Shown piece by piece: positions 40,609 to 50,602 of a stretch of 64,000 nucleotides of DNA. Position 1 is the first letter of the stretch. Every line of letters begins with the position of its first letter. Position numbers and translations under genes: made by a program. Under the pieces are notes generated by a model, which saw only the letters and a list, made by a program, of their open reading frames with translations, did no database searches and was not told the DNA's origin. Source of the stretch: Parvibaculum indicum (GTDB lineage: Bacteria > Pseudomonadota > Alphaproteobacteria > Parvibaculales > Parvibaculaceae); contig NZ_JAASQO010000012.1 in the NCBI RefSeq assembly GCF_011762095.1, forward strand, positions 62,001 to 126,000, in the 5' to 3' direction.

Positions 40609-40689
40609 ATTGTCTCTGGCAGGCGGGGAGGGATTCGCTCCCCGGCCAATCAGTCCAGAAGCCACGCCCATAGCGCCGGAATCCTGCCC

Positions 40690-41460
40690 ATGTCCGCCAG
40701 TGCCACGAAAAGTGCAACCGAAAGCGCAGCCGAAGGCGCCGATAAGCCGCGTTACGCCCGCGTCCTCCTGAAGGTTTCGGGCGAAGCCCTGATGGGGGAT
40801 ACCCAATACGGTATCGATGTCGGCACGGTCGATCGCATCGCCCGGGAAATCCAGCAGGCCTGCGAGATCGGCGTCGAGGTCTGCCTGGTGATCGGCGGCG
40901 GCAACATCTTCCGCGGGCTGTCCGGCGCGGCCAAGGGGATGGAGCGGGCCAGCGCCGACTATATGGGCATGCTGGCCACCGTCATGAACGCGCTGGCCAT
41001 GCAGAATTCGCTGGAACGTCTGGATGTGCCCACCCGGGTTCTTTCCGCCATCCCGATGACGACCATTTGCGAGCCCTATATCCGCCGCCGCGCGGTTCGG
41101 CATATGGAAAAGGGCCGGGTCGTCATCTTCGCGGCCGGCACCGGCAACCCCTTCTTCACCACCGATACCGCCGCCGCGCTCCGGGCGACCGAGATGGGGT
41201 GCGACGCCCTGTTGAAGGGAACGCAGGTGGACGGCGTCTATTCGGACGACCCGAAACAGGTCCCCGACGCGGAACGCTACGAACGGCTGACCTATTTCGA
41301 CGTGATCGCGCGCGACCTGAAGGTGATGGACACCTCCGCGATCGCGCTGGCCCGGGAGAACGATATTCCGATCATCGTTTTCTCCATTCACGATTCCGGT
41401 TCCCTGGTCGATGTTCTGACGGGCAAGGGACGCTGCACTATCATCGAGAACGCTGCCTGA
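40690..41460 (+). CDS. pyrH: Uridylate kinase (UMP kinase)
   Basis: Phosphorylates UMP to UDP in pyrimidine synthesis; hexameric, of the amino-acid-kinase fold. The 256-residue product shows [41 protein letters not shown] and GVYSDDPK. It has a Ser/Ala/Glu-rich extension of about 20 residues before the kinase core. ATG 40690 ([12 protein letters not shown]) is taken as start; 43 more open codons upstream run through the tsf-pyrH hairpin and are unlikely to be translated. Confidence 0.96.
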   Translation: MSASATKSATESAAEGADKPRYARVLLKVSGEALMGDTQYGIDVGTVDRIAREIQQACEIGVEVCLVIGGGNIFRGLSGAAKGMERASADYMGMLATVMNALAMQNSLERLDVPTRVLSAIPMTTICEPYIRRRAVRHMEKGRVVIFAAGTGNPFFTTDTAAALRATEMGCDALLKGTQVDGVYSDDPKQVPDAERYERLTYFDVIARDLKVMDTSAIALARENDIPIIVFSIHDSGSLVDVLTGKGRCTIIENAA

Positions 41461-41500
41461 GAAACGCCGCCAGGCGAAGCGAGGCACGGAAGGAAACGAC

Positions 41501-42070
41501 ATGGCTGACGAAGAAGAGACTTTCGATCTGGACGACACCGAACGCCGCATGAAGGGCGCCGTGCAAGCACTGAAAACCGAGTTCGGCGGCCTGCGCACGG
41601 GCCGCGCGACCGCGAGCCTGCTGGATCCGATCACCGTCGACGCCTATGGCCAGACCATGCCGCTCAACCAGGTCGGCACGGTCGGCGTGCCCGAGCCCCG
41701 CATGCTGACGATCTCCGTCTGGGACAAGGGCATGGTGGCGGCGGTCGAAAAGGCGATCCGCAATTCCGGTCTCGGCCTCAACCCGGTCGTCGACGGCACG
41801 CTGCTCCGCCTGCCCATCCCCGAGCTCAACGAAGAGCGCCGCCAGGAACTCACCAAGGTCGCCGCGCGCTATACCGAGCAGGCCCGCATCGCCGTGCGCA
41901 ATGTGCGCCGCGACGCGATGGACGAGCTGAAGAAGCTCGAAAAGGACGGCAAGATGAGCAAGGACGATCACAAGATCTGGAGCGACGAGGTCCAGTCCCT
42001 GACCGACAAGTTCATCGCGGAGATTGATGCGGCGCTGGCCCACAAAGAAAGTGAAATCATGCAGGTTTGA
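41501..42070 (+). CDS. frr: Ribosome recycling factor
   Basis: Splits post-termination ribosomes together with EF-G. The 189-residue product resembles a tRNA in shape: a three-helix bundle ([20 protein letters not shown] at the start and the long C-terminal helices [20 protein letters not shown]) and a small beta domain. AGGAAAC precedes ATG 41501. It forms a conserved pair with pyrH, and uppS follows. Confidence 0.97.
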   Translation: MADEEETFDLDDTERRMKGAVQALKTEFGGLRTGRATASLLDPITVDAYGQTMPLNQVGTVGVPEPRMLTISVWDKGMVAAVEKAIRNSGLGLNPVVDGTLLRLPIPELNEERRQELTKVAARYTEQARIAVRNVRRDAMDELKKLEKDGKMSKDDHKIWSDEVQSLTDKFIAEIDAALAHKESEIMQV

Positions 42071-42156
42071 GGCCTTGCTGTTGCCTTGATGGCAGGTTTC
42101 ACTATCGGGTCGGCGGTCGCGCGGGCCCGGCCAGAACAGAACACCCGGTTGACGGT

Positions 42157-42915
42157 ATGATGTTGACGTCCAAGCAGAATGACAGCGAAACCGCCTCTCA
42201 GGCGGTGCCGCGTCATGTCGCCATCATCATGGACGGCAATGGACGCTGGGCGGCCAGGCGCCATCTGCCCCGCGCCGCCGGGCACCGGCAGGGGGTCGAG
42301 GCGGTTCGCGTCATCGTCCGCGCCGCCTCCGAAATGGGCATCGAATATCTGACGCTCTACAGCTTCAGTTCCGAAAACTGGAACCGCCCGCCGGAGGAAG
42401 TGAACGACCTGATGGGGCTGTTGCGCCTGTTCATCCGGCGCGACCTGGCCGAGCTGCATCGCAATGGCGTCAATATCCGCATTATCGGCGACCGCGCCCA
42501 TCTCGATCCGGATCTGGTCAAGTTGATCGATGAAGCCGAAACGCTGACCCGCGCCAATACGCGGCTGCGCCTCATCATCGCCTTCAATTATGGCGGCAAG
42601 AACGAGATCGCCTCCGCCATGCGCCGCATTGCCGGTGAGGTCGAGGCGGGCAGGCTCAGCGCCGCTGAAATCACGCCGGATACGGTGTCGGCCTATCTCG
42701 ACACGGCAGGCATTCCCGATCCCGACCTCGTTATCCGCACCAGCGGCGAAAAGCGCCTCTCCAACTTCCTGATCTGGCAAAGCGCCTATTCGGAGCTTCT
42801 CTTCGACGACGTGTTCTGGCCGGACTTCACGCCGGAACATCTCCGCGCCGCCATTGCCGAGTTCAACGGCCGCCAGCGCCGTTTCGGCGCCGTCCCGGCG
42901 GGCAATGGAAGCTGA
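42157..42915 (+). CDS. uppS: Undecaprenyl diphosphate synthase
   Basis: Extends farnesyl diphosphate with isopentenyl units to C55-PP, the carrier lipid for peptidoglycan and O-antigen synthesis. The 252-residue product has the substrate motif [31 protein letters not shown], and the C-terminal signature [19 protein letters not shown]. The frame is open 30 codons further upstream to the frr stop, but ATG 42157 (or 42160) gives the usual N-terminus. No strong ribosome binding site is visible at either. Confidence 0.95.
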   Translation: MMLTSKQNDSETASQAVPRHVAIIMDGNGRWAARRHLPRAAGHRQGVEAVRVIVRAASEMGIEYLTLYSFSSENWNRPPEEVNDLMGLLRLFIRRDLAELHRNGVNIRIIGDRAHLDPDLVKLIDEAETLTRANTRLRLIIAFNYGGKNEIASAMRRIAGEVEAGRLSAAEITPDTVSAYLDTAGIPDPDLVIRTSGEKRLSNFLIWQSAYSELLFDDVFWPDFTPEHLRAAIAEFNGRQRRFGAVPAGNGS

Positions 42916-42922
42916 TCGCGAT

Positions 42923-43789
42923 ATGACTGAAACCGGCGGTCCGCCCGATACCTCCCGAATGGGCAGTGCCCGATTTGGCGATACCGCGCGGCGCGTGATC
43001 TCCGCTCTGTTGCTTGCGCCGTTGGCGCTGGCCTGTGCCTGGGCCGGCGGGTGGATTTTCGCCGCCATGCTGGCCGTCGCCTCGGTCGCAATGGCGCTGG
43101 AAGTCGCGCATCTCGTCTATCGCAGCGCCTCGGTCCGGGATGCGCTTGGCCTGATCGGGGCCGCGCTTCTGGCCGTGGGCTTCGCCGCCGCCGGGCTTGC
43201 GTCGGCCGGGCTGGCCGCCGCCGCGGCGATCATGGCCTTTGCGCTGGCGGGGCGGCTTTGGCGGGGCGCGCCTGCGGGCCGGGCCCTGATCGCTTACCCC
43301 TATCTGGTGCTGCCGCTCGTGGCCCTCATCTGGCTGCGGAACGATCCCGCCTATGGCCTCGAAGTGGTTTTCTGGCTTCTGGTCATGGTGTGGGCAATCG
43401 ACAGTTTTGCCTATTTCGCGGGCCGCACCATCGGCGGGCCGAAGCTCATGCCTTCCATTTCGCCGAAAAAGACCTGGGCCGGGCTGATCGGCGGCATGGC
43501 CGGGGCGGTCGTGGCAGGGGTGGCGGCCGCATTGATGATCGGCGAGGGCTCTCCCATACTGCTGGCGGTCGTAAGCGCCGGCCTGGCCATCGTCGAGCAA
43601 CTGGGCGACTTCTTCGAATCTGCCATGAAGCGCCGCGCCGGCCTGAAGGACTCAGGACATCTCATCCCCGGCCATGGCGGGGTGCTGGACCGGGTGGACG
43701 GCTTGATGGCGGTGACCGTCGCCGCGGCCCTTCTGGGAATTGTTCACAAGGCCGCGCATCCGGCGGCAGGAGTGCTGATTTGGCCCTGA
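42923..43789 (+). CDS. cdsA: Phosphatidate cytidylyltransferase
   Basis: Makes CDP-diacylglycerol, the precursor of all bacterial phospholipids, in the inner membrane. The 288-residue protein has about eight helices and the full family signature with SAMKRRAGLKDSGHLIPGHG followed by GVLDRVDG. The start is uncertain: ATG 42923 (MTETGG) is 7 bases after the uppS stop, while ATG 42905 would overlap uppS by 11 bases. Its stop shares one base with a dxr ATG (TGATG). Confidence 0.94.
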   Translation: MTETGGPPDTSRMGSARFGDTARRVISALLLAPLALACAWAGGWIFAAMLAVASVAMALEVAHLVYRSASVRDALGLIGAALLAVGFAAAGLASAGLAAAAAIMAFALAGRLWRGAPAGRALIAYPYLVLPLVALIWLRNDPAYGLEVVFWLLVMVWAIDSFAYFAGRTIGGPKLMPSISPKKTWAGLIGGMAGAVVAGVAAALMIGEGSPILLAVVSAGLAIVEQLGDFFESAMKRRAGLKDSGHLIPGHGGVLDRVDGLMAVTVAAALLGIVHKAAHPAAGVLIWP

Positions 43790-44997
43790 TGGCAGAAGCG
43801 GAAAAGATGCCCGCACCGAATCCGAACCCGACGCCGAGGCGCGTCACCATATTGGGGTCGACCGGCTCGATCGGCTGTTCGACGCTCGATCTGGTGGAAC
43901 GCCAGCCGGAAAGCTTTCAGGTCGAGGCGTTGACGGCGCACCGCAATGTCGAGGCGCTTGTGGCGCAGGCGCTCAAATTCCGTCCCTCCGTCGCGGTGAT
44001 CGGCGATCCGGCGGGCTATGACGCCCTGAAACAGGGGCTGGCCGGAAGCGGGATCGAGGCGGCGGCCGGAACCGCGGCCATCGACGAGGCGGCGGCCCGT
44101 CCCTCCGATCTCGTCATGGCGGGCATTGTCGGCGCGGCGGGGCTCGCGCCCACGCTGGCCGCCGTAAGGCGAGGGGCCTGCGTGGCGCTGGCGAACAAGG
44201 AATGCCTTGTTTCGGCGGGGGCGTTGTTTCTGGCCGAGGTGGAACGCTCCGGCGCCGTGCTCCTGCCGGTGGATTCCGAACATAACGCCATCTTCCAGGT
44301 GCTGGAGGCCGACAAGCCCGAAACCATCTCCCGCATCATCCTGACGGCATCGGGCGGCCCGTTCCGCACATGGACGCTGGAGGAAATGGCCGTGGCGACG
44401 CCGGCTCAGGCCGTCGCGCATCCCCGCTGGGAAATGGGCGCCAAGATTTCGGTCGATAGCGCCACGCTGATGAACAAGGGGCTGGAGTTAATCGAGGCAT
44501 TCTACCTGTTTCCCGTGGAAGAAAGCCAAATCGACGTCGTGATTCACCCCGAGTCGATCATTCACTCCATGGTCGAATATGTGGACGGGTCCGTGCTGGC
44601 CCAGCTTGGCTCGCCGGATATGCGGACGCCCATCGGCTATACGCTGGCCTGGCCGGCGCGCATGGCCACCCCGAGCGCGCGGCTGAACTTCGCGGAAATC
44701 GGGAAATTAACCTTCGAAGCCCCTGATATCGTTAGGTTTCCGCTCCTCCGGCTGGCAAGGGAGGCGCTGAAGGATGGCGGCGCCGCGCCGAATGTGCTCA
44801 ATGCCGCCAATGAGGTCGCCGTCGAGGCCTTTCTGAAAGGTAATATCGCCTTCCCGGAAATAGCGGCTACCGTCGAGGAAGTGCTGGGCAGCGACGCCTG
44901 GGGATCGCAGGTGCCGGCGGGCCTGGAGGATGTTTACGAATTGGATGCCCTGTCGAGAAAACAGGCGTCTGAATGGGTGCAAAAGCGGTCGCGCTGA
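43789..44997 (+). CDS. dxr: 1-deoxy-D-xylulose-5-phosphate reductoisomerase
   Basis: Second step of the MEP isoprenoid pathway (DXP to MEP, NADPH-dependent), the target of fosmidomycin. The 402-residue product has the NADPH loop ILGSTGSIGCSTLDLV, ALANKECLVSAG, VDSEHNAIFQ with the metal-binding Asp/Glu, and ASGGPFR. ATG 43789 overlaps the cdsA stop; a TTG three codons earlier (43780) has AGGAG exactly 7 bases upstream and may be the true start. With uppS nearby it supplies the isoprenoid for the carrier lipid. Confidence 0.95.
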   Translation: MAEAEKMPAPNPNPTPRRVTILGSTGSIGCSTLDLVERQPESFQVEALTAHRNVEALVAQALKFRPSVAVIGDPAGYDALKQGLAGSGIEAAAGTAAIDEAAARPSDLVMAGIVGAAGLAPTLAAVRRGACVALANKECLVSAGALFLAEVERSGAVLLPVDSEHNAIFQVLEADKPETISRIILTASGGPFRTWTLEEMAVATPAQAVAHPRWEMGAKISVDSATLMNKGLELIEAFYLFPVEESQIDVVIHPESIIHSMVEYVDGSVLAQLGSPDMRTPIGYTLAWPARMATPSARLNFAEIGKLTFEAPDIVRFPLLRLAREALKDGGAAPNVLNAANEVAVEAFLKGNIAFPEIAATVEEVLGSDAWGSQVPAGLEDVYELDALSRKQASEWVQKRSR

Positions 44998-45137
44998 CGT
45001 AGGCTGTCACCTCGTCTGGGCCCGGTGACTCGCGGAAAATGGTGGCTTTGCCGGACGTTTGTCCATGTATTGGACATCCTCGACTGATATGATCGCCGGC
45101 ATGACCGGGGGATACCCCGGCGGCCGGTGAAAGAAGT

Positions 45138-46316
45138 ATGGATAATATGAGCATTCTGGCGAGTATTGGCGGGTTCGGGGAGACGCTTTTCAGCTATCTG
45201 CTGCCTTTCATTTTTGTTCTTGGCGTCGTGGTTTTCTTCCATGAGCTGGGGCATTTCTGGGTGGCGCGGCGCTGCGGCGTGAAGGTCGACACCTTCTCTA
45301 TCGGTTTCGGGCCCGAGATTTTCGGTTGGAACGACCGTCATCGGACGCGCTGGAAGCTGAGCTGGATTCCGCTTGGCGGTTTCGTGAAGTTCGCGGGCGA
45401 CGAAAACGCCGCCAGCATGCCGAGCCGCGAGCAGCTCGAGGCCATTCCCGACAGCCAGCGCAAGGGACTTTTCCATTTCAAGCCGCTCTGGCAGCGGGCT
45501 GCCGTCGTCGCCGCCGGGCCGATTGCGAATTTTATTCTGGCAATCGTGATCTTTGCCGGCATCTACACGGTGGTCGGGCAGTCGGTTGCGCTGCCGACGG
45601 TCGACGGGGTGCGCGCCGGGACGGCGGCTGCCGACGCCGGGTTTGAAGCCGGCGACTATGTGCTGAAAATCGACGGCGCCAGGATCGACACCTTTGAAGA
45701 CATGCAGCGCCGGGTGGCGGCGAGCAGCGGCGAACCGCTGACATTCGTCGTCCGCCGCGACGGGGGCGAGGTGAGCCTGGTCGCGACGCCGCGTATGGAA
45801 GAGATCACCGACCGTTTCGGCAATGTGCACAAGCTGCCCATTCTGGGGATCGAAAGCCGCGGGGGCGAGCAGGGCATCAAGGTCGTCCGGTCCGATCCGC
45901 TGACGAGCATATGGCTCGGCGCGAAGGAAACATGGTTCGTGGTGTCGAGCACCATGGGCTATCTGGGCGGCATCGTCAGCGGCACGCAGGACGCCGATCA
46001 GCTTGGCGGGCCGCTGCGGATCGCGCAGGTTTCCGGGCAGGTGGCGTCTTTCGGCTTCGTTGCATTACTCAACATGACGGCGATGCTGTCGGTCAGCATC
46101 GGGCTTTTGAACCTGTTTCCGGTTCCTCTGCTTGATGGCGGGCATCTTCTCTACTATGCAGTCGAGGCGGTTCGCGGACGGCCTCTGGGAGAGCAGGCGC
46201 AGGAAGTCGGTTTCCGGATCGGCCTGGCGCTTGTGATGATGCTAATGGTTTTTGCGACATGGAACGATCTGGTGCATCTGCAGGTCTTTTCGTTCCTGAG
46301 CTCTCTGTTCAGCTGA
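45138..46316 (+). CDS. rseP: Site-2 intramembrane metalloprotease RseP
   Basis: Membrane-embedded zinc protease that cleaves anti-sigma factors and signal-peptide remnants. The 392-residue protein has HELGH at 35-39 in the first helix, one PDZ domain (about 150-220), and the LDGGH motif in the third core helix. E. coli RseP has two PDZ domains; only one is seen here, as in many alphaproteobacteria. It follows dxr after 140 bases, a spacer without another gene, and precedes bamA. Confidence 0.94.
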   Translation: MDNMSILASIGGFGETLFSYLLPFIFVLGVVVFFHELGHFWVARRCGVKVDTFSIGFGPEIFGWNDRHRTRWKLSWIPLGGFVKFAGDENAASMPSREQLEAIPDSQRKGLFHFKPLWQRAAVVAAGPIANFILAIVIFAGIYTVVGQSVALPTVDGVRAGTAAADAGFEAGDYVLKIDGARIDTFEDMQRRVAASSGEPLTFVVRRDGGEVSLVATPRMEEITDRFGNVHKLPILGIESRGGEQGIKVVRSDPLTSIWLGAKETWFVVSSTMGYLGGIVSGTQDADQLGGPLRIAQVSGQVASFGFVALLNMTAMLSVSIGLLNLFPVPLLDGGHLLYYAVEAVRGRPLGEQAQEVGFRIGLALVMMLMVFATWNDLVHLQVFSFLSSLFS

Positions 46317-46423
46317 TCCGGGGGGAAAGCGTGTCGGCATTGCGATGGCAGAACGCGGGCGTCGGGGGAAATCCGGCAGCCGGGTCTTGGGTTGTTGACG
46401 GTATGAGATATCTGGGGACGAGA

Positions 46424-48751
46424 ATGACCAGAATTCCAGGAATGATGGCGCTTGGCGTGGCGGTGTTCTTCGCACTGGCGCTTCTTGGAACGGTGCCGGG
46501 GGGCAGTTCGCTGCATCTGGTAACCTCCGCGCAGGCGCAGGAAGGGCCAGTCATCCGGCAGATCGATGTGCGGGGCAACCAGCGCATCGAGAACGAGACC
46601 GTCATTTCCTACATGACGTTGAAGCGCGGCGGCACCTATTCCGCCGCCGCCGCCGACGCCTCGATCAAGTCGCTCTTTCAGACGGGTCTTTTCGCCGATA
46701 TTTCGATGAACATGACCGGGTCGACCCTGATCGTCTCCGTGGCCGAAAACCCGATCATCAACCGCGTCGCGTTCGAGGGGAACAACTCCATCGACACCGA
46801 CACGCTGAACGAGGAAATCCAGCTGAAGCCGCGCGTGGTCTATACGCGCGCGAAGGTGCAGTCCGACGTGACGCGCATCGTCGAGCTTTACCGTCGGGGC
46901 GGCCGGTTTTCCGCCACCGTCGAGCCGAAGATCATTCAGCTTCCCCAGAACCGCGTCGACCTCGTTTTCGAGATCAGCGAAGGTCCGAAGACCAAGGTCG
47001 CCTCGATCAATTTCATCGGCAACGAGAAGTTCAGCGACAGCGATCTCAGGAGCGTGATTTCGACCTCGGAATCGGCCTGGTGGAAGTTCTTCTCGTCCTC
47101 CGACAGCTACGACCCCGACCGGCTGACCTATGACCGCGAATTGCTGCGCCGCTATTACCTTCAGCGCGGCTATGCCGACTTCCGCGTCGTCTCGGCCGAG
47201 GCGGAGTTGAGCCGCGATCAGAGCGCCTTCTACGTCACCTTCACGGTCGAGGAAGGCCAGATTTACCAGTTCGGCAAGATCTCGCTCAGCACCGAACTCG
47301 ACAAGCTGAACCGGGATACGCTCGAAAAGCAGATCCTGCCCAAGGAAGGCGAGACCTACGATGCCAGCCTGATCGACGAAACCGTCGACGCGCTGACCTA
47401 TCAGGCGGGGTCGGCCGGCTATGCCTTTGCCGAAGTGCGCCCCCGTGTGAAGCGTCACAAGGATACGAAGACCATCGACATCGCCTTCCAGATTTCGGAA
47501 GGGCCGCGCGTCTATGTGGAACGCATCAACATCACCGGCAACTCGCGCACGCTGGATTCGGTGATCCGCCGGCAGATGGAAATGTCCGAGGGCGACGCCT
47601 TCAACAAGGTGCTCCTCGACAAGTCCGAGAAGAATATCCGCGGTCTGCAATATTTCGCGCGGGTGGACGTGACCCAGAATCCGGGCACCGAACCCGACCG
47701 CACCATCGTCAATGTCGATGTGCAGGAACAGTCCACCGGGTCGCTCTCCCTGAGCGCGGGCTTTTCGACGCTCGACAATGCCGTCGCGGGCATTCAGCTC
47801 GCAGAGCGTAACTTCCTGGGCAAGGGCCTTCAGATCAGCGCAAATCTGTCGCTGTCGCTGCGCCGTCAGTTGATCGACTTCCGCTATACCGATCCCTACT
47901 TCCTGGGCCGGGATCTGGTCGGCGGTATCGACCTCTTCGGCAGTCAGACCGACTTCCAGACGGAAGCCTCCTATGACTCCATGACGCAGGGCGGCGGCTT
48001 GCGGTTCGGTTTCCCGCTGTCGGAGAAGAGCACCCTGCTGCTGCGCTATCAGCTCCGCATGGACCGGATCTACAATGTGAGTTCGACATCGCCGATCATT
48101 CAGGACGCGGCGGGCTCGGAGCTGCGCTCGATCATCGGCTACCGTTACTATTATGACGACCGCAACGATCCCGTGGACCCGACCGGAGGCTGGGACTTCC
48201 AGTTCGACCAGAACTTCGCGGGTCTGGGCGGCTCGGTCCGCTACGTGAAAACCGAGGCGGATGCGCGCTACTACTACAAGATCGCGGATGGCTTCATTGC
48301 GAGCCAGAGCCTGAGGGGCGGTTATGTGCACGGGCTGGGACAGCGCGTTCGCCTGTCCGACCACTTCTATCTCGGCGGCGCGGAAATTCGCGGCTTCAAG
48401 CGCGGCGGTGTCGGACCTCGCGATCTCCTGTCGGTCAACAACGACGCCATCGGTGCGCAGGCCTATGCGATCGGCTCGACCGAGGTGACGATCCCGAACG
48501 GCATTCCCGAAGCGCTGGGTATCCGCACGGCTCTCTTCGTCGATTACGGCTATATCGGCCTGAACGATACCCGCGATCCGTATAACAGGACCAATATCGA
48601 GGATGCGATGGCGCCGCGCGTGTCGACGGGTGTCAGCATCAACTGGCAATCGCCGTTCGGACCGGTGAAACTTGATTTCGCCAAGGTTCTGATGTCGGAA
48701 GAATACGACCAGGAGCAGCTTTTCCGCTTCAGCGCGGGAACGCAGTTCTAG
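46424..48751 (+). CDS. bamA: Outer membrane protein assembly factor BamA
   Basis: Omp85-family barrel that inserts beta-barrel proteins into the outer membrane. The 775-residue product has a signal peptide (to about AQAQ), five POTRA repeats (starting IRQIDVRGNQRIENETVISY), and the 16-strand barrel with IRGFKRGGVGPRD in the lid loop and a C-terminal Phe (FRFSAGTQF). Start ATG 46424 has GGGGA close upstream; ATG 46403 is possible. The open frame extends 55 codons further upstream over the end of rseP. Confidence 0.96.
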   Translation: MTRIPGMMALGVAVFFALALLGTVPGGSSLHLVTSAQAQEGPVIRQIDVRGNQRIENETVISYMTLKRGGTYSAAAADASIKSLFQTGLFADISMNMTGSTLIVSVAENPIINRVAFEGNNSIDTDTLNEEIQLKPRVVYTRAKVQSDVTRIVELYRRGGRFSATVEPKIIQLPQNRVDLVFEISEGPKTKVASINFIGNEKFSDSDLRSVISTSESAWWKFFSSSDSYDPDRLTYDRELLRRYYLQRGYADFRVVSAEAELSRDQSAFYVTFTVEEGQIYQFGKISLSTELDKLNRDTLEKQILPKEGETYDASLIDETVDALTYQAGSAGYAFAEVRPRVKRHKDTKTIDIAFQISEGPRVYVERINITGNSRTLDSVIRRQMEMSEGDAFNKVLLDKSEKNIRGLQYFARVDVTQNPGTEPDRTIVNVDVQEQSTGSLSLSAGFSTLDNAVAGIQLAERNFLGKGLQISANLSLSLRRQLIDFRYTDPYFLGRDLVGGIDLFGSQTDFQTEASYDSMTQGGGLRFGFPLSEKSTLLLRYQLRMDRIYNVSSTSPIIQDAAGSELRSIIGYRYYYDDRNDPVDPTGGWDFQFDQNFAGLGGSVRYVKTEADARYYYKIADGFIASQSLRGGYVHGLGQRVRLSDHFYLGGAEIRGFKRGGVGPRDLLSVNNDAIGAQAYAIGSTEVTIPNGIPEALGIRTALFVDYGYIGLNDTRDPYNRTNIEDAMAPRVSTGVSINWQSPFGPVKLDFAKVLMSEEYDQEQLFRFSAGTQF

Positions 48752-48832
48752 ACCGATCGAAGAGGTGCGGCGGTTGTCCGAAGCCGGAAGGCCGCCGCGT
48801 GGGAACAAACGGGGGGAAGGAAGCTTAGAAAG

Positions 48833-49453
48833 ATGAAACGTAATCAGTTTGTATCGCGTGTTACGGCGGCCATGGCCGCGCTTGCATTTGTCGCCGCCAC
48901 GTCGATGGCGACCGTTCCGGCACGGGCCGCCGAGGATGGCGCCGCCAAGCCGGCCGTCATTCTCATCGTGAATACCGAGCAGCTTTTCGCGCAGTCGAAG
49001 GTCGGCCAGAGCATTCGCAAGCAGGCCCAGGCCCAGGCCAAGGAACTCCAGGCCGAAAACGAGAAGAAGAGCAAGGAAATGGAAGCCGAAGCCAAGAAGC
49101 TCGGCGACCAGCGCGCGCTCCTCTCCCAGAGCGAGTTCCAGAAGAAGGTCGAGGCGCTGCAGAAGAAGGATCGTCAGCTTCAGGCGACGATGCAGGAAAA
49201 GAGCCAGGCTTTCCAGATCGGCACCCAGCAGGCCCGGGCGAAGGTCCAGGCGGCGCTGCGTCCGATCTTCGTCGACATCATGAAAGAGCGCGGCGGTACG
49301 GTGTTGCTGGATCAGTCGGTCGTGCTGGCCGGCGGCGTCGATCTCGACGTCACGCAGGAAGCGCTCAAGCGGCTGAACGAAAAGCTCGACGACGTGAAGG
49401 TCGAGCCCGTCTCCATGGCGGAGTTGCAGAAGCAGCAGCAGGGCAAGAACTAG
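48833..49453 (+). CDS. skp: OmpH/Skp family periplasmic chaperone
   Basis: Holds unfolded outer-membrane proteins on their way to BamA. The 206-residue product has a signal peptide (MKRNQFVSRVTAAMAALAFV then PARAA) and a central coiled-coil region rich in Lys, Gln and Glu (about 60-140), the Skp tentacle pattern, between two beta-like halves. GGAAGG at 48816-48821 lies a little far before ATG 48833. It is in the usual place between bamA and lpxD. Confidence 0.92.
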   Translation: MKRNQFVSRVTAAMAALAFVAATSMATVPARAAEDGAAKPAVILIVNTEQLFAQSKVGQSIRKQAQAQAKELQAENEKKSKEMEAEAKKLGDQRALLSQSEFQKKVEALQKKDRQLQATMQEKSQAFQIGTQQARAKVQAALRPIFVDIMKERGGTVLLDQSVVLAGGVDLDVTQEALKRLNEKLDDVKVEPVSMAELQKQQQGKN

Positions 49454-49492
49454 CATGAGGCGCGCCGGGTCCACCGGCTGTGATGACACTGA

Positions 49493-50551
49493 ATGGCGGA
49501 TCCGCGCTTCTTCACGAACAAGGGCCCTTTCACGTTGGGCGACATCGCCGAACGTGTAGGGGCCCAATTGGCGCCGGGGACGGACGCATCTCGGCAGGTG
49601 GATGATGTCGCGCCGCTGGACAGCGCACAGGCGGCTCATCTGAGCTTCCTCGACAATCCGAAATACAAGGAAGCCTTCCTCTCCACCTCGGCGGGCGCCT
49701 GCGTGGTGAAGCCCGCCATGGCCGACGACGCGCCGGAGGGGGTAGGCCTGCTGCTCAGCGAAGACCCGTACCGGGCTTTCGCGCTGGCAAGCCAGCTCTT
49801 CTACCCGTCGGAAGTGACCGGCGAGGACACGCTGGGCGATGCCGGAGAGATTTCCCCCGGCGCCCATGTCCATCCCACCGCGAAGATCGCCGCCGGCGCC
49901 ACGGTGGAAGCGGGTGCGGCCATCGGCGCGCATGTCGAGGTCGGCGCGGGCACGGTGATCGGCGCCAATGCGAGCATCGCCAAGGGCTGCACGATCGGGC
50001 GGAACTGCTTCATCGCGCCGAACGTCACGATAAGCCACGCCCATATCGGCGACCGCGTCATCCTTCACCCCGGCGTCTGCATCGGCCAGGACGGTTTCGG
50101 CTTTGCGATGGGATTGCCGCACCATGAAAAGGTGCCCCAGCTCGGCCGCGTTATCATTCAGGACAATGTGGAGATTGGCGCCAACACCACCGTGGATCGC
50201 GGCGCCGGGCCCGACACCGTGATCGGCGAAGGCACCAAGATTGATAATCTGGTTCAGATCGGCCACAACGTGCAGACGGGGCGCAGCTGCGTCATCGTCT
50301 CGCAGACGGGCATTTCGGGCAGCACGAAGCTTGGCGATTTCGTTGTTCTCGCCGCGCAGGTCGGCGTCACCGGGCATCTCACCATCAATTCCGGTGCGCA
50401 GATCGCGGCGCGAAGCGCCGTCATTCACGACGTGCCGCCCGGCCAGCAATATGGCGGCGTGCCCGCGCGGCCGGTGAGCGAATGGCGGCGCGAAATCGTC
50501 GCGTTGAAAAGGCTGGGACAGCGGCGCAAGCCCGGTGCCGGCAAGGAATGA
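49493..50551 (+). CDS. lpxD: UDP-3-O-(3-hydroxyacyl)glucosamine N-acyltransferase
   Basis: Third enzyme of lipid A synthesis: adds the N-linked hydroxyacyl chain from ACP. The 352-residue product has an N-terminal uridine-binding domain, then left-handed beta-helix hexapeptide repeats (IGAHVEVGAGTVIGANASIA and many more), and the catalytic-His region DNLVQIGHNVQTG. The C-terminal helical tail is present. The gene is cotranscribed with fabZ, lpxA, lpxI and lpxB. Confidence 0.96.
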   Translation: MADPRFFTNKGPFTLGDIAERVGAQLAPGTDASRQVDDVAPLDSAQAAHLSFLDNPKYKEAFLSTSAGACVVKPAMADDAPEGVGLLLSEDPYRAFALASQLFYPSEVTGEDTLGDAGEISPGAHVHPTAKIAAGATVEAGAAIGAHVEVGAGTVIGANASIAKGCTIGRNCFIAPNVTISHAHIGDRVILHPGVCIGQDGFGFAMGLPHHEKVPQLGRVIIQDNVEIGANTTVDRGAGPDTVIGEGTKIDNLVQIGHNVQTGRSCVIVSQTGISGSTKLGDFVVLAAQVGVTGHLTINSGAQIAARSAVIHDVPPGQQYGGVPARPVSEWRREIVALKRLGQRRKPGAGKE

Positions 50552-50602
50552 GTTTCCGCTGCTTGGCAGCACGGAATCCGGGGTCTCATAGAGGACGCAA
50601 GC

